20,376 bases of DNA from JAAXZI01 sp045863575 (GTDB lineage: Bacteria > Planctomycetota > Phycisphaerae > UBA1845 > PWPN01). The position numbers and the translations under genes are program-made. The notes beneath the pieces were generated by a model. The model was not told where the DNA came from. It made no database searches and saw only the letters and a program-made list of their open reading frames with translations. The DNA lies in NCBI GenBank assembly GCA_045863575.1, contig BTUC01000086.1, positions 1 to 20,376 on the forward strand, in the 5' to 3' direction. Within the stretch, counting starts at the first letter, position 1; each line of letters begins with the position of its first letter. Below are positions 1-7,471 of this stretch, in pieces.

Positions 1-777
1 CCGGCCGGCCCGCCGCCGCGGTGACCGCCCCGCCCGGGCTCGCTGCTCCCCGCGTCGCGACGGCACCGCCATGATCTCGACGCTGGCCCCGGCTTCCCGG
101 GCGACTTCCACGAAGCCCTGCTCCCGAAGCCGAATGGCGTCCCAGAGCAATTCATCGCGGATGACCACCCACTTGCGTCGGCCCGCGCGGCACAGGAGCT
201 GGCCGGCCACTCGTCCGGCGGCCACGTTATCCAGATCGATGGCGTTGGATGGGCAAGTTGTCGGGTGTTCGGGAAAGACGATCACGGTCGGCGTGCCTTG
301 TTCGATCAATTTGCGGATGGGGGCATCCAGCACGGGGACCGGTGTCCGCAGGATGGCCCCGAAGACACCGCCGTCGATCACGCCGCGCACCCGCTGCAAC
401 GCGCCTTCCGGATCTGGCGAATCCTGAGTCGCCAGCACGGGATACAGCTTCAGCGGCCGCGAGGTCTCCAGAACACCAGCCAGGAACTGGCCCTCGAACG
501 CCTGGTGGTGCCAGGAGATGGCATCCGCGATGCCGGCTCCTCTCAGAATCAGGCCGAAAAACGTCGGATGCGGCCCGCGCAGGCTCAGAGCCAGCAGGTT
601 GGCCTGGTAGCCCATCTCCTCGGCGATCGTGCGCACCTTGGCGACGGTTTCGGGCTTGAACTTGCTGACCACCTCCTCCCGGTTAGCCAGGATGAGGGAC
701 ACGGTGGCCCGTGAAACGCCGGCGCGATCTGCAATCGCCTGGATGGTCGGTCGGTTGTGCTTGAGCTTATCGGCCAT
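1..777 (-). CDS. LacI-family transcriptional regulator (C-terminus outside window)
   Basis: The minus strand is open from ATG at 777 to the window edge, giving 259 residues without a stop. The N-terminus (MADKLKHNRPTIQAIADRAG, then VSRATVSLILANRE) is a LacI-type helix-turn-helix. It is followed by the hinge-like segment ending MGYQANLLALSLRG. From about residue 70 the sequence resembles a periplasmic-binding-protein-like sensor domain (FGLILRGAGI, GVIDGGVFGAIL, TPTVIVFPEH, NVAAGRVAGQLL). Members of this family usually bind a palindromic operator and respond to a sugar or other small metabolite. The effector cannot be told here, because the ligand domain is cut and the neighbouring downstream genes are not visible. 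No strong ribosome-binding site precedes the ATG. The start is chosen because the HTH begins about ten residues later. The last residues at the edge (RRGEQRARAGRSPRRRAGR) are unusually Arg-rich, which could mean poor sequence at a contig end. Confidence 0.88.
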   Translation of the reverse strand, partial: MADKLKHNRPTIQAIADRAGVSRATVSLILANREEVVSKFKPETVAKVRTIAEEMGYQANLLALSLRGPHPTFFGLILRGAGIADAISWHHQAFEGQFLAGVLETSRPLKLYPVLATQDSPDPEGALQRVRGVIDGGVFGAILRTPVPVLDAPIRKLIEQGTPTVIVFPEHPTTCPSNAIDLDNVAAGRVAGQLLCRAGRRKWVVIRDELLWDAIRLREQGFVEVAREAGASVEIMAVPSRRGEQRARAGRSPRRRAGR

Positions 778-991
778 GGATCTGCCGGTAGTTATCGGGA
801 CCTGATGCTCTCAGTAAACACGAAGCTGCTCTAGTGCACGGGATTATAAGCGACAGGACGCATCACCGCCCCCGTGTACGCGGCCAGCTCGCAAGCTGCG
901 CGAAATCCGCCTGGTTTCACATCGGGTTTTGCCGCACTTGCCTTTGGCTTTCTGGATATCGTACCTTTTGGGCAAAATGGGAGAAGCAAGC

Positions 992-1186
992 ATGCGAACA
1001 CCAGTCCAGTATCCAACACAGGCAACCGACTCGGGTGCCCTCCTGCTGGTCGACCAGCAGGCCGAGCTGGATTGCCGCAAACAAATACTGCGAGCGGAGT
1101 TGTGTGGGCTCGCGGTATTGATCGGGGAGGGGCTCGCGGTGGTCTACGTGATCGGATCGCTGCTGCTGAACTGCCTCAAGACTTGA
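992..1186 (+). CDS. Possible small membrane protein, unrecognised
   Basis: A 64-residue ORF starts at ATG 992, with a purine-rich GGGAGAAG about 5 nt upstream, a better ribosome-binding site than several certain genes here have. The first 45 residues are polar. The C-terminus (roughly residues 42-60, LIGEGLAVVYVIGSLLL) is a plausible single transmembrane helix, followed by NCLKT. An upstream in-frame ATG at 977 would add five residues. It lies between the leftward LacI gene and lysS and shares no operon with either. I recognise no family. It could be spurious, since the 778-1317 region holds several overlapping short ORFs in other frames; the ribosome-binding site and hydrophobic tail are the only support. 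Confidence 0.35.
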   Translation: MRTPVQYPTQATDSGALLLVDQQAELDCRKQILRAELCGLAVLIGEGLAVVYVIGSLLLNCLKT

Positions 1187-1317
1187 TCAGGCGATTTGCC
1201 TGGATTGCCTGACCGTCTTATTCGGCGAGTGTCGATCGGATTGAATCGGGTATTCGCCTACCCCGTATCGGGCCCTCAATTGCATCGCATCCAGGGCAGC
1301 CTTACTATCCTCAGACC

Positions 1318-2868
1318 ATGAGCAGTTCACAGGTTGAGGATCGCAAGGCCCGGCTGGCCCGGCTTCGAGAGCTGGGGGTGGACCCCTATGGGCGACGCTT
1401 CGAGAACGTCACCGCCCTGGCGGACGTCCGTCGGGCCGGGGAAGGGCTGAACCTGGAGGCCGGTCAGCACGCCGAAGGCTCCACATGGCGGGTGGCCGGT
1501 CGGGTCATGCTCCATCGTCCCACCGGCAAGCTGGTCTTCATGACCCTCCGGGACGGCAGCGGTGACTTGCAGGTGGCCGTCAGCAAGGCGGCCGTGGACG
1601 AGTTGTCGTTCATGATCGCCGCGAAGATGCTGCACCTGGGCGACATCATCGGTGTGGATGGCAACCTGGGCAAAACCAAGACAGGGGAGCTGACCGTCTG
1701 GGCCACAGCGGTGACGCTGCTGTGCAAGGCGGTTCAGCCACCGCCGGCCAAGTGGCACGGCCTCAAGGATATGGATCTGCGCTACCGGCGGCGTTACGTG
1801 GACCTTTTTGCCAATCCGGCCGTCCGCGAGACGTTCAAGCAGCGCAGCCTGATCATCGATGCCATCCGCCGCTGCCTGGTGGATCGGGGTTTCTTTGAAG
1901 TGGAGACGCCGGTCCTGCAGCCCATCTACGGGGGAGCCGCGGCCCGGCCATTCACCACTCACCACAACACGCTGGACATGAACCTCTTCCTGCGGATCAG
2001 CCCGGAGCTTTACCTCAAGCGGCTGCTGGTGGGAGGGATGGAGCGCGTCTTCGAGTTTGCCCGGAATTTCCGCAACGAGGGCATCGATACTCAGCACAAC
2101 CCGGAGTTCACGCTCCTGGAGGTGTACCAGGCCTACGGCGACTATCACGACATGATGGACCTGACCGAGCGGATGGTCTCGGCGGCGATCGAGCGGATTG
2201 GTGGGGGGTACCGGCGGCCTTTTGGCGAGCACGAAATCGACTTCACGCCGCCCTGGCCGCGAAGGACGTATGCTGAGCTGCTGCACGAGCACGCAGGCGT
2301 CTCCATGGCCGACCTGCCGGCAGTCCGGGCCAAAGCGCGCGAACTGGGGATCGAGGAAAAGGGCCTGGCCGACGCGATCGTCGTCAACGAGGTATTCGAG
2401 GCCACGGTTGAGCCCAGGCTCATCCAGCCCACGTTTGTGCTGGACTACCCCGCGCCCATCTGCCCGTTGACCCGCCGCAAAGCCGAGGACCCGCATATCG
2501 CGTTGCGCTTTGAGGCCTTCGTGGCCGGCAGGGTGANNNNNNNNNNGCCGTTCGCGGCGTTCATGGAGATCGGCAACGCCTATACCGAGCTCAACGATCC
2601 TGGCGTCCAGGAGGAGAACTTCCGCTGCCAGCTTGCCGGCGAGAAACGCGATGAGACCATGGCCGTCATGGACGAAGACTTCGTGCTGGCCCTGGAGTAC
2701 GGGATGCCGCCGGCCGGCGGGCTGGGCGTGGGCATCGATCGCCTGGTGATGTTGCTCACCAACTCGACGAGCATTCGGGACGTGATCCTTTTCCCCCTCC
2801 AGCGGCCTAAAGCAGCAGGGGCAGAAGCGGACGAGCTGACCGACGAGGACGTCGAAGACGGTCCGTGA
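1318..2868 (+). CDS. lysS: Lysyl-tRNA synthetase, class II
   Basis: This enzyme charges tRNA(Lys) with lysine in the cytoplasm. The N-terminal OB-fold anticodon-binding domain is seen at about residues 55-140 (VAGRVMLHRPTGKLVFMTLRDGSG). The class II catalytic core follows: an ARPF-type segment (YGGAAARPFTTHHN), motif 2 at about 245 (FEFARNFRNEG, HNPEFTLLE) and motif 3 at about 467 (GGLGVGIDRLVMLL). The total of about 516 residues fits the bacterial family. A 10-N gap at 2537-2546 falls just before the conserved MEIGNAYTELNDP segment. The reading frame is kept across it, but about ten residues around it have no counterpart in the family (see findings). The start at ATG 1318 lacks a clear Shine-Dalgarno, but the N-terminal sequence (ARLARLRELGVDPYG) is typical. 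The permease gene begins 48 nt downstream on the same strand. Confidence 0.96.
   Translation: MSSSQVEDRKARLARLRELGVDPYGRRFENVTALADVRRAGEGLNLEAGQHAEGSTWRVAGRVMLHRPTGKLVFMTLRDGSGDLQVAVSKAAVDELSFMIAAKMLHLGDIIGVDGNLGKTKTGELTVWATAVTLLCKAVQPPPAKWHGLKDMDLRYRRRYVDLFANPAVRETFKQRSLIIDAIRRCLVDRGFFEVETPVLQPIYGGAAARPFTTHHNTLDMNLFLRISPELYLKRLLVGGMERVFEFARNFRNEGIDTQHNPEFTLLEVYQAYGDYHDMMDLTERMVSAAIERIGGGYRRPFGEHEIDFTPPWPRRTYAELLHEHAGVSMADLPAVRAKARELGIEEKGLADAIVVNEVFEATVEPRLIQPTFVLDYPAPICPLTRRKAEDPHIALRFEAFVAGRVXXXXPFAAFMEIGNAYTELNDPGVQEENFRCQLAGEKRDETMAVMDEDFVLALEYGMPPAGGLGVGIDRLVMLLTNSTSIRDVILFPLQRPKAAGAEADELTDEDVEDGP
2537..2546. other. Assembly gap (10 N) inside lysS
   Basis: Ten consecutive N bases interrupt lysS. 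The flanks encode FEAFVAGRV on the left and PFAAFMEIGN on the right. The segments FVAG and FAAF look like two readings of the same stretch, so the gap is probably a scaffold join between overlapping contig ends, not missing sequence. Confidence 0.95.
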
Positions 2869-2916
2869 GAATGGCTGCGCGGGGCGGATGGAATCGAGAG
2901 AGCCACCCGGAGACCC

Positions 2917-4575
2917 ATGTACAAACTCTTCCTGTGCCTGAGATATCTGCGAAAGCGACGGATCGCGTTTTTTGCGGTGGCGGCCGTGTGCCTGTGCGTG
3001 GCCATGGTGCTGATCGTGATCAGCGTGATGGGGGGCTTCCTCCAGATGGTCAGGGACCGTTCACGCGGTATGCTGGGCGATCTCATCATTGAGAACGGCA
3101 CGCTCCAGGGCTTTCCCTATTACGCCGAGTTCATCGAGCAGATCGAAGCAGTGATGCCGGAGATTCACGAGGCCACCCCCGTCATCATCACCTACGGCGT
3201 GCTGCGTTTTCCCCGGACGGAAATCACCAAACCTGTACAGGTGGTGGGCATTCGGCTTGAGGAAACTTACGAGGTCAACGAGTTCAAGAAGGGGCTGTTC
3301 TACGAGGGCTACTATCCCGGCACGACCAGGCTTGCACCGCAGCAATGGCCGAGATATGGACTCAATGAGGACAGCCAATGGGTGCTCCCGCCGGAACTGG
3401 AGGCGGCACGGAAGCGCTGGCTGGAGACGGCCACGTCGGAGGAGATCGCCCAGGCTCCGCGCTACGGGACCGGCAAGTACCCTGGCCCGGGGCTGTACCT
3501 TCCGATTCCTGACGATTTCGCCATGACTTCGACGGAGCCCGCCTGGGTGGGCCCGAAGCTGCCGGGGATCATTATTGGCACGGATCTTTGCGCTCAGCGC
3601 ACTGAGAAGGGCTACGATCGCTACTACTATCGCGGCGAACCGGTCTCGCTGGGGCTGCTCCCGTTTACCTGGCGTGGCGCCCCCGCGGATGCCACCGGCG
3701 TGATCAGCCAGTCCCTGCGCTACGTCGATGACTGCCGGACGGGCGTCTACGACGTGGACTCCATGAGTGTTTACGTCGACTTTGACTGGCTGGCCGAGGT
3801 GGTGGACATGGATGCCGGCCAGCTCGAAATCGAGACAGGGATGGATTCGTGGAGCACGCAGCCGACTGAGCAGGGTGCCGGCGGCAAGCGGCTGGTACCG
3901 ATGCCTGCGCGGGCCACGCAGATCCAGATCAGGCTCAAGCCGGGCGCCAAGCCGCTGGTCATGCGCGACATGATTCATGAAGCCTGGGTGAAGTTCGCCG
4001 AGCAGCGCCTGGCGCAGCTTCGCCGCGAGAACCCGGAAGTTCTGGCCGGGGTTGAAAAGCCGATGGGCTGGGTGGACGTGCAGACCTGGGAGCAGAAACA
4101 GGCCCGCTACATCAGCGCCGTGGAGAAGGAGAAGTATCTGGTCACGGCCTTGTTCGGCGTGATCAGTGTCGTGGCCGTGTTTCTGGTGGGCTGCATCTTC
4201 TACATGATCGTGCAGCAGAAGACCCGCGATATCGGCATCGTCAAGAGCGTGGGGGCCACCTCCGGGGGCGTGGCCGGTATCTTCCTGGGATATGGAGCGG
4301 CCGTTGGCGTGGTGGGCGGGGCCCTGGGCACGCTGGGGGGCACTCTATTCGTCTGGTACATCAACGAGATCCAGGAGCTGCTGATCTGGTTCAGTCCTCG
4401 CGCCCAGGTCTGGAATCCGGAGATCTACGCGTTCGATCGGATTCCCAACCAGGTGGATGGGACGGATGCCGCGGTGATCTACGGGATTGCTATTGTGGCC
4501 TCGATGCTCGGCTCGCTCATCGCAGCCTGGAAGGCGGCCCGGGTGTGGCCGGTGGAGTCGTTGCGCTATGAGTGA
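2917..4575 (+). CDS. FtsX/LolC-E-type ABC transporter permease
   Basis: This is a 552-residue inner-membrane permease of the LolC/LolE (FtsX/MacB-fold) type, expected to act with the ATPase encoded next to it to extract lipoproteins from the inner membrane. The topology is characteristic. TM1 lies at about residues 17-42 (FFAVAAVCLCVAMVLIVISV), followed by a large extracytoplasmic region to about residue 405. Three C-terminal TM helices follow at about 408-432, 449-475 and 520-545. The conserved coupling segment QQKTRDIGIVKSVGAT lies between TM2 and TM3, and the ending AARVWPVESLRYE is typical. The periplasmic domain of about 365 residues is longer than in classical LolC/E (whole proteins near 400). 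GGAG sits 4 nt before ATG 2917. The stop overlaps the ATPase start by 8 nt, so the two are probably translationally coupled. Another macromolecule exporter of the MacB class cannot be excluded. Confidence 0.88.
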   Translation: MYKLFLCLRYLRKRRIAFFAVAAVCLCVAMVLIVISVMGGFLQMVRDRSRGMLGDLIIENGTLQGFPYYAEFIEQIEAVMPEIHEATPVIITYGVLRFPRTEITKPVQVVGIRLEETYEVNEFKKGLFYEGYYPGTTRLAPQQWPRYGLNEDSQWVLPPELEAARKRWLETATSEEIAQAPRYGTGKYPGPGLYLPIPDDFAMTSTEPAWVGPKLPGIIIGTDLCAQRTEKGYDRYYYRGEPVSLGLLPFTWRGAPADATGVISQSLRYVDDCRTGVYDVDSMSVYVDFDWLAEVVDMDAGQLEIETGMDSWSTQPTEQGAGGKRLVPMPARATQIQIRLKPGAKPLVMRDMIHEAWVKFAEQRLAQLRRENPEVLAGVEKPMGWVDVQTWEQKQARYISAVEKEKYLVTALFGVISVVAVFLVGCIFYMIVQQKTRDIGIVKSVGATSGGVAGIFLGYGAAVGVVGGALGTLGGTLFVWYINEIQELLIWFSPRAQVWNPEIYAFDRIPNQVDGTDAAVIYGIAIVASMLGSLIAAWKAARVWPVESLRYE

Positions 4576-5269
4576 CCTCATCCTCCGGGCCTCCAACCTG
4601 CACAAGAGCTATCTGCTCGGCCGCACCACGCTCAAGGTGCTCAAGGGCGTGTCCATCTCGCTGGAACGCGGCGAGTTTGTGGCCGTCATGGGCAGCTCCG
4701 GCAGCGGCAAGAGTACCCTCCTTCACGTCCTGGGGGCGCTGGATATCCCCGACGCGGGCAACGTCCTGTTCGAGGGCCAGGACGTATTCGCCGGCAGCTC
4801 CGCCCAGCGGGACCGGCTACGCAACGCCACCTTTGGGTTTGTGTTCCAGTTCTATCACCTGCTGCCCGAGCTGGACGTGCTCGAGAATGTGCTCATTCCC
4901 TGCATGGTCGGCCATTCAGTGGCCGGCTGGCTTGGGCGCCGCGGGGAGCTGAAAGACCACGCGGTAGCCATGCTCGAGCGGATGGGTCTGGCTCAACGGC
5001 TGCGCCATCGTCCCAACGAATTATCGGGCGGTGAGCGCCAGCGCGTGGCCATCGCCCGGGCACTGGCCAACCGTCCGAAAGTCTTGCTTGCCGATGAGCC
5101 CACGGGTAATCTGGATGCGACCACCGGTCGGGAGATCCTGAGCATCCTGAAGGGGCTCAATGCGGAGGGCCAGACCATTGTGATGGTCACCCACGACCCT
5201 CTGGTGGCGGCCTCGGCCCATCGCATCGTTTCGCTCGTGGACGGCAGGATCTCCGTCCGTAAGGATTAA
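4568..5269 (+). CDS. lolD: LolD-like ABC transporter ATP-binding protein
   Basis: This 233-residue ABC ATPase is the energising partner of the preceding permease. Visible motifs are Walker A GSSGSGKST at residues 42-50, a Q-loop region (FGFVFQFYHLLPELDVLENV), the signature LSGGERQRVAIARAL from residue 152, Walker B VLLADEP at about 172 followed by TGNLD, and the switch His in VMVTHDP. FQFYHLLPELDVLENV and the overall length match the LolD/MacB group. The start at ATG 4568 overlaps the last codons of the permease (ATGAGTGA). An in-frame start further upstream would lie wholly inside the permease gene and is unlikely. There is one permease and one ATPase, in contrast to the two permeases of the E. 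coli LolCDE operon, so a permease homodimer is inferred. The symbol is a family-level assignment. Confidence 0.9.
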   Translation: MSDLILRASNLHKSYLLGRTTLKVLKGVSISLERGEFVAVMGSSGSGKSTLLHVLGALDIPDAGNVLFEGQDVFAGSSAQRDRLRNATFGFVFQFYHLLPELDVLENVLIPCMVGHSVAGWLGRRGELKDHAVAMLERMGLAQRLRHRPNELSGGERQRVAIARALANRPKVLLADEPTGNLDATTGREILSILKGLNAEGQTIVMVTHDPLVAASAHRIVSLVDGRISVRKD

Positions 5270-5275
5270 GATAGA

Positions 5276-5313
5276 GGGTCGCGCTCCGGGATAGCGGCGT
5301 GTCCCTTCGACCC
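5276..5313 (+). terminator. Possible hairpin between lolD and ilvE
   Basis: GGGTCG at 5276-5281 pairs with CGACCC at 5308-5313, and inside it GGGA can pair with TCCC, giving an interrupted stem just after the lolD stop codon. No T-tract follows, so a classical rho-independent terminator is not supported. It could be an mRNA-stabilising or attenuating structure in the lolD-ilvE spacer, or chance in GC-rich DNA. Confidence 0.25.
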
Positions 5314-5342
5314 AAGGCGCCCTTTGCAGGGGTTTGTTGCGC

Positions 5343-6242
5343 ATGAAATTCGGCCAGCCCAACGCGTTCGCCCCCAAGGCGGGACTGAAAGTCTACCTCG
5401 ACGGCAAGATCGTGCCCGTTGGTGAGGCGAAGGTGAGCGTTTTCGACCATGGGCTCCTGTATGGAGACGGCGTCTTTGAGGGTATCCGCAGCTATGGCGG
5501 GCGGGTATTTCGGCTGGAGCAGCACCTGAAACGGTTGGAGGACTCAGCCCGGGCGATCCGCCTGGAGATCCCCATGAACCGGCAGGAGCTCTCCACGGCG
5601 ATCTACGACACCATGAAAGCCAACGGCGTGGTCGATGGCTACATCCGTCTGGTCGTTACGCGCGGGATTGGCTACCTGGGCCTCTCCCCCACGCGCACGG
5701 GCAACCCATCCGTGTTCATCATCGCCGACCAGATCGAGCTGTATCCCAAGGAGCTGTACGAGCAAGGCATGGCCATCATCAGCTCCAGCGTGGTTCGAAA
5801 CCATCCGAACGCGGTTTCTCCGCGCATCAAGAGCCTCAACTATCTCAACAACATCCTGGCTAAGATTGAGGCTCTGGACGCTGGCGTTCACGAGGCGGTG
5901 ATGTACAACCATCTCGGCTACGTGGCCGAGTGCACCGGTGACAATCTCTTCCTGGTCCGCGATGGTGGGCTGCTGACGCCGACGCTGGCGGCGGGGAATC
6001 TGGAAGGCATCACCAGGGATGCGGTCATCGAGCTCATCCGCAAGCGCAATCTGCCGCTGCGCGAAATGGACCTGGCCCGCCACGATCTCTACGTGGCGGA
6101 CGAGTGCTTCCTGACCGGCACGGCCGCAGAGATTATCCCGGTCACCACCATCGACCAGCGGCCCATCGGTACCGGCCAGCCAGGCCCGGTCACGCGACAG
6201 CTCACCGCCGATTTCCGGGAGCTGGTGAAGCAGGAAAGATGA
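5343..6242 (+). CDS. ilvE: Branched-chain amino acid aminotransferase (class IV)
   Basis: This PLP enzyme is expected to carry out the final transamination for leucine, isoleucine and valine, or the first step of their breakdown. The 299-residue product has the class IV fold marks: FDHGLLYGDGVFEGIRSYGG near residue 35; the PLP-lysine region IKSLNYLNNILAKIEA with Lys at about 163; GYVAECTGDNLFLV; and GTAAEIIPVTTID near the C-terminus. LNYLNNILAKIEA fits IlvE better than D-amino-acid transaminase or ADC lyase, though substrate range in this fold is hard to call from sequence. ATG 5343 is chosen, with AGGGG about 9 nt upstream; an in-frame TTG lies 9 nt earlier. The TGA stop overlaps the ATG of the HEPN-like gene (ATGA at 6239-6242), so that accessory gene appears translationally coupled to ilvE. 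Confidence 0.92.
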   Translation: MKFGQPNAFAPKAGLKVYLDGKIVPVGEAKVSVFDHGLLYGDGVFEGIRSYGGRVFRLEQHLKRLEDSARAIRLEIPMNRQELSTAIYDTMKANGVVDGYIRLVVTRGIGYLGLSPTRTGNPSVFIIADQIELYPKELYEQGMAIISSSVVRNHPNAVSPRIKSLNYLNNILAKIEALDAGVHEAVMYNHLGYVAECTGDNLFLVRDGGLLTPTLAAGNLEGITRDAVIELIRKRNLPLREMDLARHDLYVADECFLTGTAAEIIPVTTIDQRPIGTGQPGPVTRQLTADFRELVKQER

Positions 6243-6734
6243 CTGCTCGCGGACGATCACGACGTATCTCGGTGTTCTCGAGAGAGCGGCTCAAGCCGAG
6301 TCAGCTTCGGATGGTCGCAGAGCGCCGTTGGGGAGACGCTGACTGCTTACGTCACTCCGGTCTGAACTCTCGCGCGAACGGTGCCATGTACCTGGCCGGT
6401 TTCGCGATTGAGTGCCTGCTCAAAGCCGCGCTGCTGGAGAAGCATGGCTGCTTCAAAGCCAACGTCATGCCAATGGCCTAAGTGAGGGGCAGGCGTTCCT
6501 GTGGTCGCTGTGCTATCGTCTCATAATCTGGACGAAATCCTTGCCCATCTGCCGGAGTTGGTCCAGCGGGTCCAAGCTGCGGACCAGGGGCTGAATGGAT
6601 CACTGCTCCGTTCTCTCAAGAGGATTTGCGGAGAGTGGAAGATATTCGTGCGGTACTCGCCACGGACGGCTGCAATGGCTGAAGCGAACGAGTTCCTCGA
6701 ACGCGTCAAGGAGCTGAAGGCATGGCTCGGATGA
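6239..6734 (+). pseudogene. HEPN-like domain protein, broken by two frameshifts
   Basis: Three frames must be joined to read this gene. Frame A, from ATG 6239 to TAA 6481, gives a HEPN-like N-terminus (MVAERRWGDADCL, NGAMYLAGFAIECLLKAALLEKHG). An overlapping frame then gives QAFLWSLCYR (about 6490-6522). A third frame carries SHNLDEILAHLPELVQRVQ through RYSPRTAAMAEANEFLERVKELKAWLG to TGA 6734. Joined, the pieces form one continuous helical protein of about 160 residues. The pattern YLAGFAIECLLKA plus SHNLDEIL plus a C-terminal RYSP/EA/FLERV helix is that of HEPN proteins, which in other bacteria are often RNases or nucleotidyltransferase partners. I do not see an intact R-x4-6-H catalytic motif. 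The two indels mean either a decayed gene or sequence errors. It overlaps ilvE upstream and its small partner downstream by ATGA-type junctions. Confidence 0.6.
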
Positions 6735-7006
6735 AGGTACCTGCTCACGTTAAACGGCTCACCGAGGCGTTGGAACACGGTTTGGAAGAGGCTGGTATTC
6801 CTTCCGAGATCTAGTCCGAGCCTATTCCTGGTACACGTCTCTACCGCGTTTACGTGGTGGCACCGCGATTTCGAGCTCTTCGGCCGTCGGAACGTCAGGA
6901 TCTGGTGTGGCGAATCGCTCAGGGAGTGCTCGCTTCCGAAGAGCAGCTTCTGATCAGCATGATTCTGACGGTCACGCCCGCGGAATTGGTCGGCTCCAAG
7001 CCGTGA
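6731..7006 (+). pseudogene. Small BolA-like companion of the HEPN gene, interrupted by TAG
   Basis: From ATG 6731, which overlaps the HEPN stop as ATGA, this frame reads MKVPAHVKRLTEALEHGLEEAG, meets an in-frame TAG at 6812-6814, and then continues without another stop to TGA 7006. The downstream half (GTRLYRVYVVAPRFRALRPS, ERQDLVWRIAQGVL, QLLISMILTVTPAEL) is clearly protein-like. It has a strand, a helix, then a strand ending in TPAEL. This recalls the BolA/class II KH-like pattern (strand with VVS..F, helix after R.R, and final T.TP.E), but the resemblance is my judgement and not a family match. The full product would be 91 residues. Coupled overlap with the HEPN gene suggests the two worked together. 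A start at ATG 6722, three codons earlier, is also possible. Confidence 0.45.
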
Positions 7007-7057
7007 GACCATTTCTCGTATCCTCGAACCGCTGGAATGCATGTAGTGAGCTGAACC

Positions 7058-7468
7058 TCACCCGATCTGGCCCCTACGATTGAGCAAGGCAACGACAATC
7101 GACTTGCTGAAAACCTTGAGTGGCAAGAAGTGTATAGCGTCCGCATATTCGGCGCTCTGCACTGTCTGCGCGATGAGGACGAGCTCGTTGGCCGTGTCCT
7201 GCAGGCTCATGCCGGCGCTCAGCATGAAGATGCCGATCACATGACGGCCGCTTTTGAGGTGGTTGGCGAGGTGCTTGGGCATCGTGCGACGGTTGTTCGT
7301 GACCAGAGCGAATCCGGCGAGCTCACACCAGGAGAGGAGCTCAGGATCAGGTGTTCCGAGAGGCGGGGCCTCGGGCCATCCCACGGTCAGCAGCCTCAGC
7401 GCGGGTTCCCGCTGCATCAGAGCCTCCGCCAGTGCGTGCGGCACGTGCTCGTCGAGCAAGTACTGCAT
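7058..7468 (-). CDS. DUF5615 PIN-like protein, putative toxin
   Basis: This 136-residue protein begins MQYLLDEHVPHALAEALMQR, the N-terminal strand and acidic pair (Asp6, Glu7) of the DUF5615/Mut7-C PIN-like group. A second conserved block follows: TPDPELLSWCELAGFALVTNNRRTMPKHL. PIN-fold proteins are Mg-dependent RNases, and this group is commonly the second gene of a toxin-antitoxin-like pair with DUF433. Here the usual acidic residue after T-N is Asn (TNN), which may alter the metal site. It starts 3 nt after the stop of the upstream DUF433 gene, with GGAAAG about 7 nt before the ATG. The last 25 residues (FSKSIVVALLNRRGQIG) are not obviously conserved. It faces the broken companion gene at 7006 convergently. 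Confidence 0.72.
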   Translation of the reverse strand: MQYLLDEHVPHALAEALMQREPALRLLTVGWPEAPPLGTPDPELLSWCELAGFALVTNNRRTMPKHLANHLKSGRHVIGIFMLSAGMSLQDTANELVLIAQTVQSAEYADAIHFLPLKVFSKSIVVALLNRRGQIG

Positions 7469-7471
7469 AAT

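Noticed and set aside
6521..7042. 173-residue minus-strand ORF opposite the HEPN and companion genes
   Set aside because: Its translation is rich in Ser/Arg with no domain, while the plus strand has recognisable, ordered protein blocks.
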